This document shows positions 52,392 to 61,464 of a stretch of 64,000 nucleotides of DNA, piece by piece. Source of the stretch: Chryseobacterium caseinilyticum (GTDB lineage Bacteria; Bacteroidota; Bacteroidia; Flavobacteriales; Weeksellaceae); the NCBI RefSeq assembly GCF_014837145.1, contig NZ_JACYFS010000001.1:496001-560000 (forward strand), given 5' to 3'. The translations under genes and the position numbers were made by a program. Numbering within the stretch: position 1 is the first letter of the stretch; each line of letters begins with the position of its first letter. The notes under the pieces are model-generated. The model made no database searches. It had not been told where the DNA came from and saw only the letters and a program-made list of their open reading frames with translations.

Positions 52392-52757
52392 GGTTTTTAG
52401 TGTTTAATTATTTAAAAAAAAATTACGATTGCCCGTTTTTGATCATAATCCAAAATCAGCAGTCATTTTTGTCATTCCGAAGGAATATCAACATACTGAA
52501 GTAAAAAAGTTTAGATTCCTACGGAATGACACACAACCTTTCAAAAACTATGTTGTTACTGATTACAAACATTTATTAAAAAAATTAATCTTAACAGAGT
52601 AAATTTATTAAAAATTTGAATGTGAAAATATATTTGTATTGGTTCCGGCAAAACAGTAAATATAATCCGGATTTTCCTGAATGCTAAATTCATTCCCGTA
52701 ACAATTTGTTAACACTAAATAAAAATGTTGCCTCTATAAATGATGTACTTTTACCTC
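52392..52757. repeat. Spacer with GTCATTCCG inverted repeat
   Basis: GTCATTCCGAAGGAAT (52471-52486) and ATTCCTACGGAATGAC (52515-52530) are inverted, 15 of 16 pairing. The word is a known dispersed palindrome type of Flavobacteriia. The inner word GTCATTGCG of element copy A is close to it. The rest of the gap is AT-rich with no gene. Confidence 0.65.
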
Positions 52758-53045
52758 ATGGGAAAGAAGAAAAAAAAGGTAACGAAAGAGCAGCTGGACG
52801 AACTGAAAGGTTTAAGAAAACAGCTTTCGCCGCAGTTATCTCTTGACAATAAAATCAATACTTTGATTCAGGTAAGTCAGGTTTTGAGAACAATCAGCGA
52901 TACGAGCACCTTTTCCAGCAATATTTCGACAGAGTTCACAGGACTTGAAGTTTTTGGGGAACGTTACAATAATTTCCCAAGAATCACTTCGGTAATTGAT
53001 GAGGCCATCAGCTTTTATGATGAGCAGTTGAGCCTGACGAACTAG
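52758..53045 (+). CDS. Small lysine-rich hypothetical protein
   Basis: A 95-residue protein from ATG 52758 (MGKKKKKVTKEQLDELKGLR). An ATG 18 bp earlier is in frame but less likely. Helical and charged N-terminus, with LITQVSQVLRTISDTSTFSSN-like core and FPRITSVIDEAISFYDEQL at the end. No family recognised and no close operon partner. Confidence 0.6.
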   Translation: MGKKKKKVTKEQLDELKGLRKQLSPQLSLDNKINTLIQVSQVLRTISDTSTFSSNISTEFTGLEVFGERYNNFPRITSVIDEAISFYDEQLSLTN

Positions 53046-53074
53046 GCCATGGTAATGAAAGTTTTAGATTTAAA

Positions 53075-53837
53075 CTAAAACTGCAATTCATCAAAATCTT
53101 TTATTTCTGATAATTTTTTAAGCTGGTGAACTTTTACGGTTTCCCAGGTGTCTTTGAATTTTACATCTTCATCGTCTTTAAAATTATCTCTGTTGATATT
53201 TTCACGTGTAAGTTTCTTTTTCGTCAGAAAATTAATGCTGGTTTCCTCTAGTGGCATCGGTCCCTGATTATAACTTGCATCGTAGCCGATCAGTTCAAAT
53301 TCTCCGTTTTTGTTTCTAAAAGTATAATTCCAATATCCATATCTTCCATGGGCATAATTGATTTTTAGATTTCCCTTTTCGACAGAAAGCCAAAGTTCCG
53401 GAGCGTAATAAACACCGCCTTCCTCATTTTCAGATAAAAAACAATCGTAGTTTTTTGTTGCCAATTCGTACCCATCACCTCTGTTGAACAAAATAATAAT
53501 GCCACGGCGGTTTCTGTCTAATTTGCCACGGGTTTCGTGGTCAAAAAATTTACGCTGATCAGTTCCTTTTATCAGAAGAACAACGTCCTGAAGGCCGTCT
53601 TTATTAAGATCACCTTTTATATCTTCCATTCCTTCTTCCTTATAGAGAGCATATCCGGCAGGTATAAAGTCTACAACGTTTTTTTTCTGTTGATCTGTTA
53701 AGGGTTTTGATGTTGTATTTAAAGTATCAGCAGAAGATTCTTTCTGATCTGAAGTCTGACTCTTTTTTTCTTCTGTTTTTGAATTGCACGCCGTAAGGAG
53801 CAAAATCGTGAGAAGTAGTGAAATGTTTTTTTTTCAT
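53075..53837 (-). pseudogene. Lipoprotein gene frameshifted at a start-proximal A9 tract
   Basis: The main frame encodes a protein with lipobox in LLLTACNSK and an integrin-like repeat (KGDLNKDGLQDVVLLIKG), 242 residues from a TTG at 53803. A better ATG at 53837 is followed by A9 (T9 at 53826-53834 on the plus strand). With A8 the frame would read MKKNISLLLTILLLTAC, a perfect lipoprotein signal, directly into the main frame. With A9 it is out of frame. No function is known beyond a calcium-binding-like FG-GAP type motif. Confidence 0.7.
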
Positions 53838-54202
53838 ATTTAGGTTTTAATCTGTGTTAAAGTTGGTTGCAGCGTCTGCCGGTAAGGATTTACATTGGAT
53901 TTCTATTGTTTTTTTTAAATTAAAAATACTGTGATGATTAAAATTAATCCAAATATTCCAAAGAAAGAAATTACAGATAATTATTTTGTCTTTGCTTTGT
54001 GATATTTTGATTAAAGAGAAGAAATTTTTCTGCTGATATGAAGATAAAAACTAAATATGATTTCTAATTTTACCTACTTTTTTCAGAGAATTTTTGACTT
54101 TTAAAATCTCAAAAACAGCAAAAACCAACCTCAATGCCCATAAAATGTACATTTTTGTGTTAAATTTTGGTAATGATGTTATGCTTATATTGTCTGAAAC
54201 CA
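53838..54202. other. Gene-free AT-rich spacer
   Basis: No convincing gene or repeat. It precedes the promoter of the histone-like gene. Confidence 0.6.
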
Positions 54203-54210
54203 TATATTTG
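54203..54210 (+). promoter_or_regulatory. -7 box of the histone-like gene
   Basis: TATATTTG, 19 bp before the ATG. No strong TTG at the usual spacing. Confidence 0.65.
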
Positions 54211-54229
54211 CAACCTAAATTTATTAGAC

Positions 54230-54406
54230 ATGAAAGAACTTATTGAAAAAATTAACGCAGAATTTGAAGCGTTTACAACAGAAGCAAACCAACAAGCTGA
54301 GAAAGGTAACAAAGCAGCAGGAACAAGAGCCCGTAAATCAGCTTTGGAATTGAGCAAACTTTTCAAAGACTTCAGAAAAGTTTCTGTAGAAGAATCTAAA
54401 AAATAA
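54230..54406 (+). CDS. Hc1-type histone-like protein
   Basis: A 58-residue basic protein, MKELIEKINAEFEAFTTEAN, then GNKAAGTRARKSALELSKLFKDFRKV. This matches the histone H1-like/Hc1 protein of Bacteroidota, which binds and compacts DNA. The frame is open upstream to 54167, but the promoter lies inside that extension, so ATG 54230 is the start. It has its own promoter and terminator. Confidence 0.93.
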   Translation: MKELIEKINAEFEAFTTEANQQAEKGNKAAGTRARKSALELSKLFKDFRKVSVEESKK

Positions 54407-54419
54407 TCAGAATTTTTTG

Positions 54420-54446
54420 ACCGGTTTTCTTAACCGGTTTTTTTTT
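54420..54446 (+). terminator. Terminator of the histone-like gene
   Basis: ACCGGTT (54420-54426) pairs with AACCGGT (54432-54438) around TTCTT, followed by eight Ts. Confidence 0.9.
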
Positions 54447-54713
54447 GCCTTTTTATAAGATTACAAAGACAATGAATGAGTGAATTAATGCATTATTTTC
54501 ATTAAAGTGTAGATTCTGGAAATGTTTACAAGCTTCAAAGGCATCTTTAAGTTTACGGCTTTTTGAGCTAAAGAGACAGTTAGCGTATTAAAAACTTAGT
54601 GTACTCTGTGTTCAAATCCAAATTTCATCACTGTTTCTAATGATTTTTAAAATTTGTTTAAAATCTAAGCTTAAAAATTTTTATCTTAGAGTATATAAAA
54701 ACAAAACTAAATC
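54447..54713 (+). promoter_or_regulatory. Upstream region of the hydrolase-caspase operon
   Basis: A candidate promoter is TTTG at 54653-54656 with TATCTTAG at 54682-54689 (25-bp spacer), one mismatch from the -7 consensus, 24 bp before the ATG. Nothing else is visible in this gap. Confidence 0.4.
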
Positions 54714-56222
54714 ATGGGAATTCAAGACACTGCGCTAAGCCGCAACAACTACGTAAATGTGGGAAAAGACGGAACTTTTCTTGCAGGAAATGATCCTTTA
54801 TTCAACAGCACTCCACAGGAGATTGACCAGCTTTTCAAAGAGCTGAAAGATAAAAATCAGACAAAAATTGTTTTCTACTTCCATGGAGGTCTCGTTCCTG
54901 CCAATGACGGTATGGATACCGCCAAACGCATTGTGAGGTATGTTAATAAAGATACCGACGCACATCCAATTTGCTTTATCTGGGAGACAGGTCTGTCTAA
55001 AACGGTAGCTCACAATCTTGATATTGCAGGGAAGTCTGAGTTTTTCAAAAAATTAATGGTGAAAGTCATTAAAGTGGCCGGAAAAAAACTTGGAATTGAA
55101 GCGGTTGACAATATAGGAAACTCCAAAGGTGTGGAAACCATGAAGGAATCTGAGATTAATTCTGAATTAAACAAAGAAGAGCCTTTTGGAAATTATCAGG
55201 TTAATGTTCAGTCTAAATCTGCTTCTATAATCGATGCCGAAACCGTCAGCTCTGATGCAGAACTGAAAGCCAGAATTCTGCCTGAGATAGAAGCTGAACT
55301 GGAAGAGGAAATTGAAAGTGATGATGAATTCAAAAATATTGCTGCCAAAGAAAAATCTGAGGAAGAATCTAAATTGATGAATCCTGAGTATGTGGGAGCA
55401 GAAGTAGCAGAAGGAAAAGGTATTATCAGTGCAACGAAATTAATTACGGCATCCGTCAAAATTACATACAATGTCATCAAAAGACACATCCAGAAAACCG
55501 ATCACGATTTTTACCCAACGGTCATTGAAGAAATTCTGCGTGAAATTTACGTTTCCAACATCGGAAACTGGCTGTGGGGAAGCATGAAAAAGAAAGCTGC
55601 CGCGATGTGGAAACCTTCAGATTTTACCGGAGCTTATCAGAACTGGCATGTTGGATCTTATGTGATAAAAAAGTTGGAAGAATACCACAGAGAAACCGGA
55701 AAGCCTTTAACCATAGATCTCGTAGGGCATTCAGCAGGATCGATTGTGATTTGTGAACTGTTTAAAAAACTTAAAGCTGACAAAAGCGATCTGAAATTCA
55801 GAAATATTATGTTTTTTGCTCCGGCTTGCAGATGCGATCTTTTTGATGAAGCTGTTCTCAGTTCGCCTGAACGTTTTTCATCATTCAGAATCTTTACAAT
55901 GAAAGATGAGCTCGAAAAGCAGGATCAATTGGTCAAACATCTTTACCCAAGATCATTGCTGTATCTTATTTCAGGAATATTGGAGGAAGAAAGAGATGCC
56001 CATATTTTAGGCCTGCAGCGACACATCACGGGAAACAAACCGTACATTGGTGATATGTTTACCAGAATTAAAACTTTTTTGGCTGATGAAGGAAAGATTG
56101 TCTACTCGAAATCTGATGATACTGCTTTGGGTGGTTTCAAAACCGGTTCACTTTCCCACGGCGGTTTCGATGATGACAAAGAAACGACTTTGGACAGCAT
56201 GGTCCACATTATCAACCAATAA
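54714..56222 (+). CDS. Alpha/beta-hydrolase-fold serine hydrolase, first gene of caspase operon
   Basis: A 502-residue cytosolic protein. The N-terminal KIVFYFHGGLVPANDG (about 51-66) is an oxyanion-loop HGG motif, and the nucleophile elbow GHSAG places Ser340 (IDLVGHSAGSIVICELF). Between them, about residues 140-270 form a charged, mostly helical insert (EIEAELEEEIESDDEF). The fold and motifs suggest a lipase or esterase-like enzyme. No signal peptide or lipobox. The caspase gene starts 3 bp after the stop, so the proteins are made together. The substrate is unknown. Confidence 0.8.
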   Translation: MGIQDTALSRNNYVNVGKDGTFLAGNDPLFNSTPQEIDQLFKELKDKNQTKIVFYFHGGLVPANDGMDTAKRIVRYVNKDTDAHPICFIWETGLSKTVAHNLDIAGKSEFFKKLMVKVIKVAGKKLGIEAVDNIGNSKGVETMKESEINSELNKEEPFGNYQVNVQSKSASIIDAETVSSDAELKARILPEIEAELEEEIESDDEFKNIAAKEKSEEESKLMNPEYVGAEVAEGKGIISATKLITASVKITYNVIKRHIQKTDHDFYPTVIEEILREIYVSNIGNWLWGSMKKKAAAMWKPSDFTGAYQNWHVGSYVIKKLEEYHRETGKPLTIDLVGHSAGSIVICELFKKLKADKSDLKFRNIMFFAPACRCDLFDEAVLSSPERFSSFRIFTMKDELEKQDQLVKHLYPRSLLYLISGILEEERDAHILGLQRHITGNKPYIGDMFTRIKTFLADEGKIVYSKSDDTALGGFKTGSLSHGGFDDDKETTLDSMVHIINQ

Positions 56223-56225
56223 TTT

Positions 56226-57254
56226 ATGCCTGAAAATAATAACGATTTTGCCGTTGTAATCGGTGTGAGTCACTACAAAGGGCTTACGAAACTGCAGGGT
56301 CCTGACGATGATGCACAAAAGTTTTACAATTGGCTGACTAATGAATCTGAAGGAGGTTTGCCATCAGAAAACTGTCATTTAATTTTATCCAAAGAAGATC
56401 CTTTAACGCCCATTCAGGATGGAATTGATACTGCCTTTGCCGAAATCTTAGAAGGTTTCAGATCCGGAGGAAAAGAGGGCAGGAGACTTTACTTTTATTT
56501 TTCCGGTCACGGCTTGGGAATCGACTGGAACGAAACGGCTCTGGTTTTACCGCCATGGACGGATATACTGCGAAACTATGCGCTTTCGTCTTCAGGATAT
56601 TTAAAAACACTTATTCAGTGCGGCTATTTTAAAGAAGTATTTTTCTTTTTAGACTGTTGCAGAAACAGAATGGTAGGCGTGAATGGTGCTCAGCCACTTT
56701 TTGCCAACATCAAACCCGCTGCAGGAACTGCGGAATGTGTTTCTTATGTTTTTTCTGCAACTGAATTTGACAATAAAGCTTTCGAAGCTGTTATCCAGCC
56801 CGGAAACGGAAGTCTCCTGGATAACAACAGAACTCAGGGTCTCTTTACCACTTCTCTGATGAACGGATTGAAAGGTGCTGCCGCAGAGAACGGAAAAGTG
56901 ACAACATCCTCACTGACCAATTATCTCAAACTTCATTTACCGGAGCTCGCAAGATCGGTGCAGAAAATTCAGATTCCGAGGTTTCATTCGGAGAGTGGCG
57001 GAAATGAAGTGACCATTATTGATGGTTTTAAACCTCAGGAAATTGCTTTGAAGATTTCTTTTAAAGGAAATAACAGAACTGTGATTTTAGAGGATTCAGA
57101 TTTAAATATTATTAAAGAAGACAAGACTGAAAACGGCAGCTGGACAGTTGCTGTGAAGAAAAGTTCGTATGCCATTTATAATAAAGGCGAAGCTGATCTT
57201 GCCCGCTCGATAAGAATAGACGGAACTCAAAACGAAGTGCATTATGAATTCTAA
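56226..57254 (+). CDS. Caspase-like cysteine peptidase (C14/orthocaspase)
   Basis: A 342-residue protein. The caspase-fold p20 domain runs from the start (FAVVIGVSHYKGLTKLQGPDDDA) with catalytic His95 in YFYFSGHGLG and Cys145 in FFFLDCCRNR, aligned with the DxC motif of metacaspases. It ends near residue 250 and is followed by a C-terminal beta-rich part of about 90 residues. Prokaryotic caspase-like peptidases cut after basic or acidic residues and often serve in regulated proteolysis or defence. Its start lies 3 bp after the hydrolase stop and its end overlaps the next gene by 11 bp. Confidence 0.88.
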   Translation: MPENNNDFAVVIGVSHYKGLTKLQGPDDDAQKFYNWLTNESEGGLPSENCHLILSKEDPLTPIQDGIDTAFAEILEGFRSGGKEGRRLYFYFSGHGLGIDWNETALVLPPWTDILRNYALSSSGYLKTLIQCGYFKEVFFFLDCCRNRMVGVNGAQPLFANIKPAAGTAECVSYVFSATEFDNKAFEAVIQPGNGSLLDNNRTQGLFTTSLMNGLKGAAAENGKVTTSSLTNYLKLHLPELARSVQKIQIPRFHSESGGNEVTIIDGFKPQEIALKISFKGNNRTVILEDSDLNIIKEDKTENGSWTVAVKKSSYAIYNKGEADLARSIRIDGTQNEVHYEF

Positions 57255-58701
57255 GGAAACGCCCATATACCAGTTCAGCTTCACGGCAGAGGGTCCGCTG
57301 AGTGAGTTTGTATTTCTCGAGCTCTTCGATGGCGACGGGAAACTTGTTGCAGGAAACTACAGCAATATCTCAGAACAGCTTGCAAGAGGTCTTTACCAGC
57401 TGAATATTTATTCCAACGAAAAGCTGGAGACTGAAACCATCCGTTTGGACAAAGACTATTCCGGAAATTATACCAACCAGGGTTCATACTCATCTATTTC
57501 AGGATATTTCCTCGCGAGTTCACACGAATATTACACAGAAACCTCGAAATACTGGAGCGACCATTTTACTTCGGATGAAAAAAAATATGAAGAGGGATCA
57601 TCGGTTTTTATTTTTTTCAGATATCCGGACAGAGATATTCGTGATCAGCAGAAAAATGTAGCAGACTCGATGGGATGGAGGTTTTCAATTTTAGATAAAG
57701 AAAGAAATCTTCTTTTCAGGCTGAATGAAAATAATATAAAGGAAGATAAAGATTTTGGCTGGCTGGCTTTTCATGCACCGCTTGCCTCGGGAATTTATTA
57801 TCTGGTTTACAATGGCCCTATGAAAAGAGAAATTCCGCTGTATGTTTTTGAAGACTGGCAGACGCAGTTTTTTTTGACTTTCAAAAGAACACCTATATTT
57901 CCTACAGCAAGAATTTTATTCAGAAAACCCAATTCGGCTTTCGGGACTTTTGAAAAAGACAATATGGAAGTAGACAAACTGCTGAGAAATATGCAGAATG
58001 CCATTTACCATGTTCCTGAACAGCTTTTAAACAGGATGGCTTCAGATGACTGGCAGAATCCGATGCTTGCGATTGTGGTTTGCTATGTTTATCTGATGAG
58101 CTCTGATGTAGAATCTAATAATTCAATTAAAAAAGTACTGGAAAATCTAAAACGCAGAATTTCAAATGCTTCCGACTGTCCGGATATCAAGGCGATTGAA
58201 CTTCTTGCAGCCGTCCGTTTTGAAAAGAAAATCCCTGAAATGATTCTTGATGAACCCTGTATGCTGAAAGTAGGTTTTAAAACATTCCTCGAGCAGGCAG
58301 CACGAAATCCTGATAAAATTCAGATTACTGAACTCAGTGAAATCATAACAAGTCTGCACGGCGACATGGTATGGAGCTCTTACAAACCTGTTGAGAAGAA
58401 GAAAGTACAAAGAGCAGTCGGAAATGAAATTGGTTTGGAAATGAGTTTCACTGAACCTGTGGAAGAGCCTAGAGATTGGCTGAGCCAGACGATGATAAAT
58501 CAGCTTTCGTCAGAAAATTCAGGTCAGAATTCCGTGGCCGATCTGGCAATTCAGTTTCAGGTGAGCCCGAATATGGTGAAAGGATGTCTTCAGAATTTAG
58601 ATTCCTATCTATCAAACACCGGAGCTGGTGCTTTTGAAAGTTTTAATGCAGATCAGGCAATTTTAAAATCAAACATTCAGAAATTGATAAACACACAATA
58701 A
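57244..58701 (+). CDS. Unknown 485-residue protein, third gene of caspase operon
   Basis: No signal peptide or transmembrane helix. The N-terminal about 210 residues look beta-rich, with two half-repeats (FTAEGPLSEFVFLELFDGDGKLV and SVFIFFRYPDRDIRD), reminiscent of a carbohydrate- or cargo-binding beta sandwich. The middle (about 215-390) is helical. The C-terminus SVADLAIQFQVSPNMVKGCLQNL (about 430-452) looks like a small helix-turn-helix or adaptor. I know no family. Its start overlaps the caspase end by 11 bp, so it is translationally coupled. A plausible role is substrate, regulator or partner of the caspase. Confidence 0.65.
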   Translation: MNSKETPIYQFSFTAEGPLSEFVFLELFDGDGKLVAGNYSNISEQLARGLYQLNIYSNEKLETETIRLDKDYSGNYTNQGSYSSISGYFLASSHEYYTETSKYWSDHFTSDEKKYEEGSSVFIFFRYPDRDIRDQQKNVADSMGWRFSILDKERNLLFRLNENNIKEDKDFGWLAFHAPLASGIYYLVYNGPMKREIPLYVFEDWQTQFFLTFKRTPIFPTARILFRKPNSAFGTFEKDNMEVDKLLRNMQNAIYHVPEQLLNRMASDDWQNPMLAIVVCYVYLMSSDVESNNSIKKVLENLKRRISNASDCPDIKAIELLAAVRFEKKIPEMILDEPCMLKVGFKTFLEQAARNPDKIQITELSEIITSLHGDMVWSSYKPVEKKKVQRAVGNEIGLEMSFTEPVEEPRDWLSQTMINQLSSENSGQNSVADLAIQFQVSPNMVKGCLQNLDSYLSNTGAGAFESFNADQAILKSNIQKLINTQ

Positions 58702-58728
58702 TTGGAAATTATCTTAAATAATTGATTA

Positions 58729-58754
58729 AAGCCGGACTTCTGTCTGGCTTTTTT
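58729..58754 (+). terminator. Terminator of the caspase operon
   Basis: AAGCCGGAC (58729-58737) pairs with GTCTGGCTT (58742-58750), one G-U pair, then Ts. It is 28 bp after the stop and closes the three-gene unit. Confidence 0.88.
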
Positions 58755-58867
58755 GTTCAGTTCAGAAAGATTTAAAACTCAACTCAACAGATATCTGGCA
58801 AAAAAAAAAATCTTCATCTTTATTAAATAATTAATCATCTTATGTGGAATTGTAACCTTTTTGAATT

Positions 58868-58875
58868 TATATTTG
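58868..58875 (+). promoter_or_regulatory. -7 box of first paralogue gene
   Basis: TATATTTG, 35 bp before the ATG at 58911. A nearby A11 run lies at 58800-58810. The -33 is unclear. Confidence 0.55.
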
Positions 58876-58910
58876 TCTAAACGTAATAACTGCTGATAAA
58901 AATCTAATTT

Positions 58911-60056
58911 ATGAGATATATTTCTTTGTTTGTGCTGCTTTCCGCAATGTTTCAGGCTCAAAAATTACAGGTTGTAGATGCTGAAAATGGCAAACCCCTT
59001 TCCAATGCGAGAATCATAGCAAATAATCAGATTCTGTACACTAACGACGACGGTTTTGCCCCTCTTGAAAGTACTGCCACCAATTTTGAAGTTTCCGCAG
59101 CAGGTTATACCGGTGAGAAGTTGCCTTCATTCAGAAATCTGGTAAGACTCAAACCTTCTGTAAGAGAGATTGATGAGGTAAAAATTGTAAGCGTGGATAT
59201 CAGAAAACTGTTGGAGGATGTTTTTGATCATTACCATAAACGATACTTTGATAAACCGTCTCTGTATGATGTTGTTATGAAAAGTAAATATTTTGATAAT
59301 AATAAACTTCATTTTATGGCGATTACCGAAGCTAAACTTTGGAGCAGATCTAATCAGTACGACTACAGGCAAGGTTACAAGAAAAACTATGATCACATCT
59401 TGCAGTTGCAGGTAAATAACGTGAAATACTTGAAGAAAAGCAGTTCTGACAGTATTTTCAGGGCAGAGACTGACGAATTCAGACATGAGAAAATAGGAAG
59501 TTACTTCTTCAATTATGAGCTTCAACGCACCTTGACTAACATCAGATCAAGGCATTCTAAATCGTCAGGGAAACTGCTGTCTGAAAAAGATGGCGAACAG
59601 GACATCAGCTTTACAGTAAAAACTGAGAGAGGAACTCATATTAAAGGAAAAATCAAGTATCATACGGCAGACAAAGTAATTACTTTCTTTGAGGCAGATT
59701 ATTCAATGGATGATTTACCGGTTAAAAAAATGATATCTACAGACGGCAGAGAATTCGGTTATAAATACGGAAACGCCATAATCACATACGATTTTTACAA
59801 AAAAGACGGTGTTTATGTTCCTGCGCTGATGAGACGTGAAAGTGATAATTATGTGATGACCTACAACAACGAATCTCATGTGAAAAGAGGGTTGCAGGAA
59901 ATTATCTACAACACATTTTCAAAATCTGATAAAGACGGAATTGAACCAAGGGCTGATTTCAACAAAAGCATCTGGGAAAATGTTCCAACTAAAGATGATA
60001 AAGAATCAACCATTTTGCTTTCTAAAGAAGAGCAGACGTTCGTAAATAATCTTTAA
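58911..60056 (+). CDS. Secreted protein with carboxypeptidase-regulatory-like N-domain, paralogue 1
   Basis: A 381-residue protein with signal peptide MRYISLFVLLSAMFQAQ. Residues 18-75 form a CarboxypepD_reg-like Ig domain (VVDAENGKPLSNARIIANNQILYTNDDG). The rest is a conserved unknown region (YFDKPSLYDVVMKSKYFDNNKLHFM, VYVPALMRRESDNYVMTYN). Together with the next gene it makes a tandem pair with the same domain order and closely related sequence. Exported or outer-membrane associated. Function unknown. Confidence 0.8.
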   Translation: MRYISLFVLLSAMFQAQKLQVVDAENGKPLSNARIIANNQILYTNDDGFAPLESTATNFEVSAAGYTGEKLPSFRNLVRLKPSVREIDEVKIVSVDIRKLLEDVFDHYHKRYFDKPSLYDVVMKSKYFDNNKLHFMAITEAKLWSRSNQYDYRQGYKKNYDHILQLQVNNVKYLKKSSSDSIFRAETDEFRHEKIGSYFFNYELQRTLTNIRSRHSKSSGKLLSEKDGEQDISFTVKTERGTHIKGKIKYHTADKVITFFEADYSMDDLPVKKMISTDGREFGYKYGNAIITYDFYKKDGVYVPALMRRESDNYVMTYNNESHVKRGLQEIIYNTFSKSDKDGIEPRADFNKSIWENVPTKDDKESTILLSKEEQTFVNNL

Positions 60057-60100
60057 TATTAAAAAACTCAAAGTTTTTAGAGTTAAATAATATTTGCGGT

Positions 60101-60108
60101 TATATTTG
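60101..60108 (+). promoter_or_regulatory. -7 box of second paralogue gene
   Basis: TATATTTG, 23 bp before the ATG at 60132. Each paralogue therefore has its own promoter. Confidence 0.6.
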
Positions 60109-60131
60109 CTCTGATCAAACAAAATTATTTT

Positions 60132-61274
60132 ATGAAATTTATTTTTCTTCTTCTTTTTTGCCCGTGTGCTTTGTTTTTCGGACAGACGGTTAAAGTTTTA
60201 GACGCTGAAAATGGAAAACCCATTTCCAGTGCAAGAATCATCATGAAAGATCAGATCGTATATACCAATGATGATGGATTGGCATCTTTAAATCCTGAAG
60301 AAAAAGATTACGAAATTTCTGCTTTCGGTTATAAAAAAGAAAAATTTAAAAATTTCAGCAGCATTATCAGACTGAAAAGGCATTATAATGAAATCAAAGA
60401 AGTAAAGATAATTCCGGTAGATTTTAAAAGCATATTTAAAGATGTTCTGAAAAATTATGAAAAACGCTATTACAGCAAGCCTTCACTTTACGATGTAGTT
60501 ATCAAACAGAAAAATTTTGACAATAATAAACTTCATCTGATGGTGGTTTCTGAAGCTAAACTTTGGTCTAAAAATAATGCTCACGACCTTTCTGAGCGCA
60601 TGTACATCAATTCTGAACTTCAAATGCAGCTCAACAAAATAAAGTATCTGAAAAAAAATGTGTCTGACAGTATTTTTCTGGGCAATACCAATGACTTTAT
60701 GCATCCCTTCACCAACGATATTTTTCTGAATTCTGAACTGAGCCGTGTTCTCACACATCTGGATAAAAAGAAAGCAAAATTTTCAGCAAAGATCTTGAAT
60801 GACGAGGATGGCGAAAGAACGATTAGTTTTAAAATAAAGTCTTTTGCAGGAAATATTATTGAAGGAAAATTCCGATATGATGCAGCGAAAAAAGTGATTA
60901 CTTATTACCAGTCTGTTTATCTGATGGAGAATCTGCCATTAAAGCAGAAAATTTCCAAAGACCGGGTTATCTTCATGCAGAAATATGGTCTGGCGGTGAT
61001 AACTTATGATTTTTACAGCAGAAATGGAGTGTACATACCTTCATTTGCGAGGTATGAGATTGATGATTATAAAATGTATCATCAAAGCCGCGAGCACACG
61101 AAGAGAGCCATTCGCGAAATTGTTTTCAGCCGTTTTGAAGAATCTGATAAAAAAGGACTGAATCCCAAAGTAGACTTCCGGAAAAATATCTGGGAAAATG
61201 TTGAGGTTAAATCAGACAGTCAAAGCAATGTTTTGCTGTCAGAGGAAGAGCAGGATTTTATAAATAAAAATTAG
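60132..61274 (+). CDS. Secreted protein with carboxypeptidase-regulatory-like N-domain, paralogue 2
   Basis: A 380-residue protein with a signal peptide ending near FFGQ. The same N-domain motif occurs (VLDAENGKPISSARIIMKDQIVYTNDDG), and the C-terminal region aligns with paralogue 1 throughout (SKPSLYDVVIKQKNFDNNKLHLM, YIPSFARYEID, ILSEEEQDF-like ending). The pair is a tandem duplication that has diverged but kept length and domain order. No function known. Confidence 0.8.
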   Translation: MKFIFLLLFCPCALFFGQTVKVLDAENGKPISSARIIMKDQIVYTNDDGLASLNPEEKDYEISAFGYKKEKFKNFSSIIRLKRHYNEIKEVKIIPVDFKSIFKDVLKNYEKRYYSKPSLYDVVIKQKNFDNNKLHLMVVSEAKLWSKNNAHDLSERMYINSELQMQLNKIKYLKKNVSDSIFLGNTNDFMHPFTNDIFLNSELSRVLTHLDKKKAKFSAKILNDEDGERTISFKIKSFAGNIIEGKFRYDAAKKVITYYQSVYLMENLPLKQKISKDRVIFMQKYGLAVITYDFYSRNGVYIPSFARYEIDDYKMYHQSREHTKRAIREIVFSRFEESDKKGLNPKVDFRKNIWENVEVKSDSQSNVLLSEEEQDFINKN

Positions 61275-61381
61275 CTTAACACATACATTCCGCAGTAGAT
61301 TCCGATCTTTCAACACACCGTGTAAAAAAAATTTGTGTAGAATTAAGATAAAACTTTATTAAAAATAATAAGATAAAATAA

Positions 61382-61455
61382 AAACTGTGAAAATCAGTTT
61401 TGAAGATTTAAAAAAAATAATTTAAATCAATCTGTTACCTGAATTTTCACAGTTT
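61382..61455. repeat. 13-bp inverted repeat in convergent gap
   Basis: AAACTGTGAAAAT (61382-61394) is perfectly inverted at ATTTTCACAGTTT (61443-61455), with a 48-base loop. It lies between two convergent genes and may be a terminator or a paired site. Confidence 0.6.
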
Positions 61456-61464
61456 CTTATATTT

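Noticed and set aside
53803..53803. TTG as the natural start of the lipoprotein
   Set aside because: It would leave the hydrophobic signal too short; the ATG behind the A9 tract restores a full lipoprotein signal in one shift.
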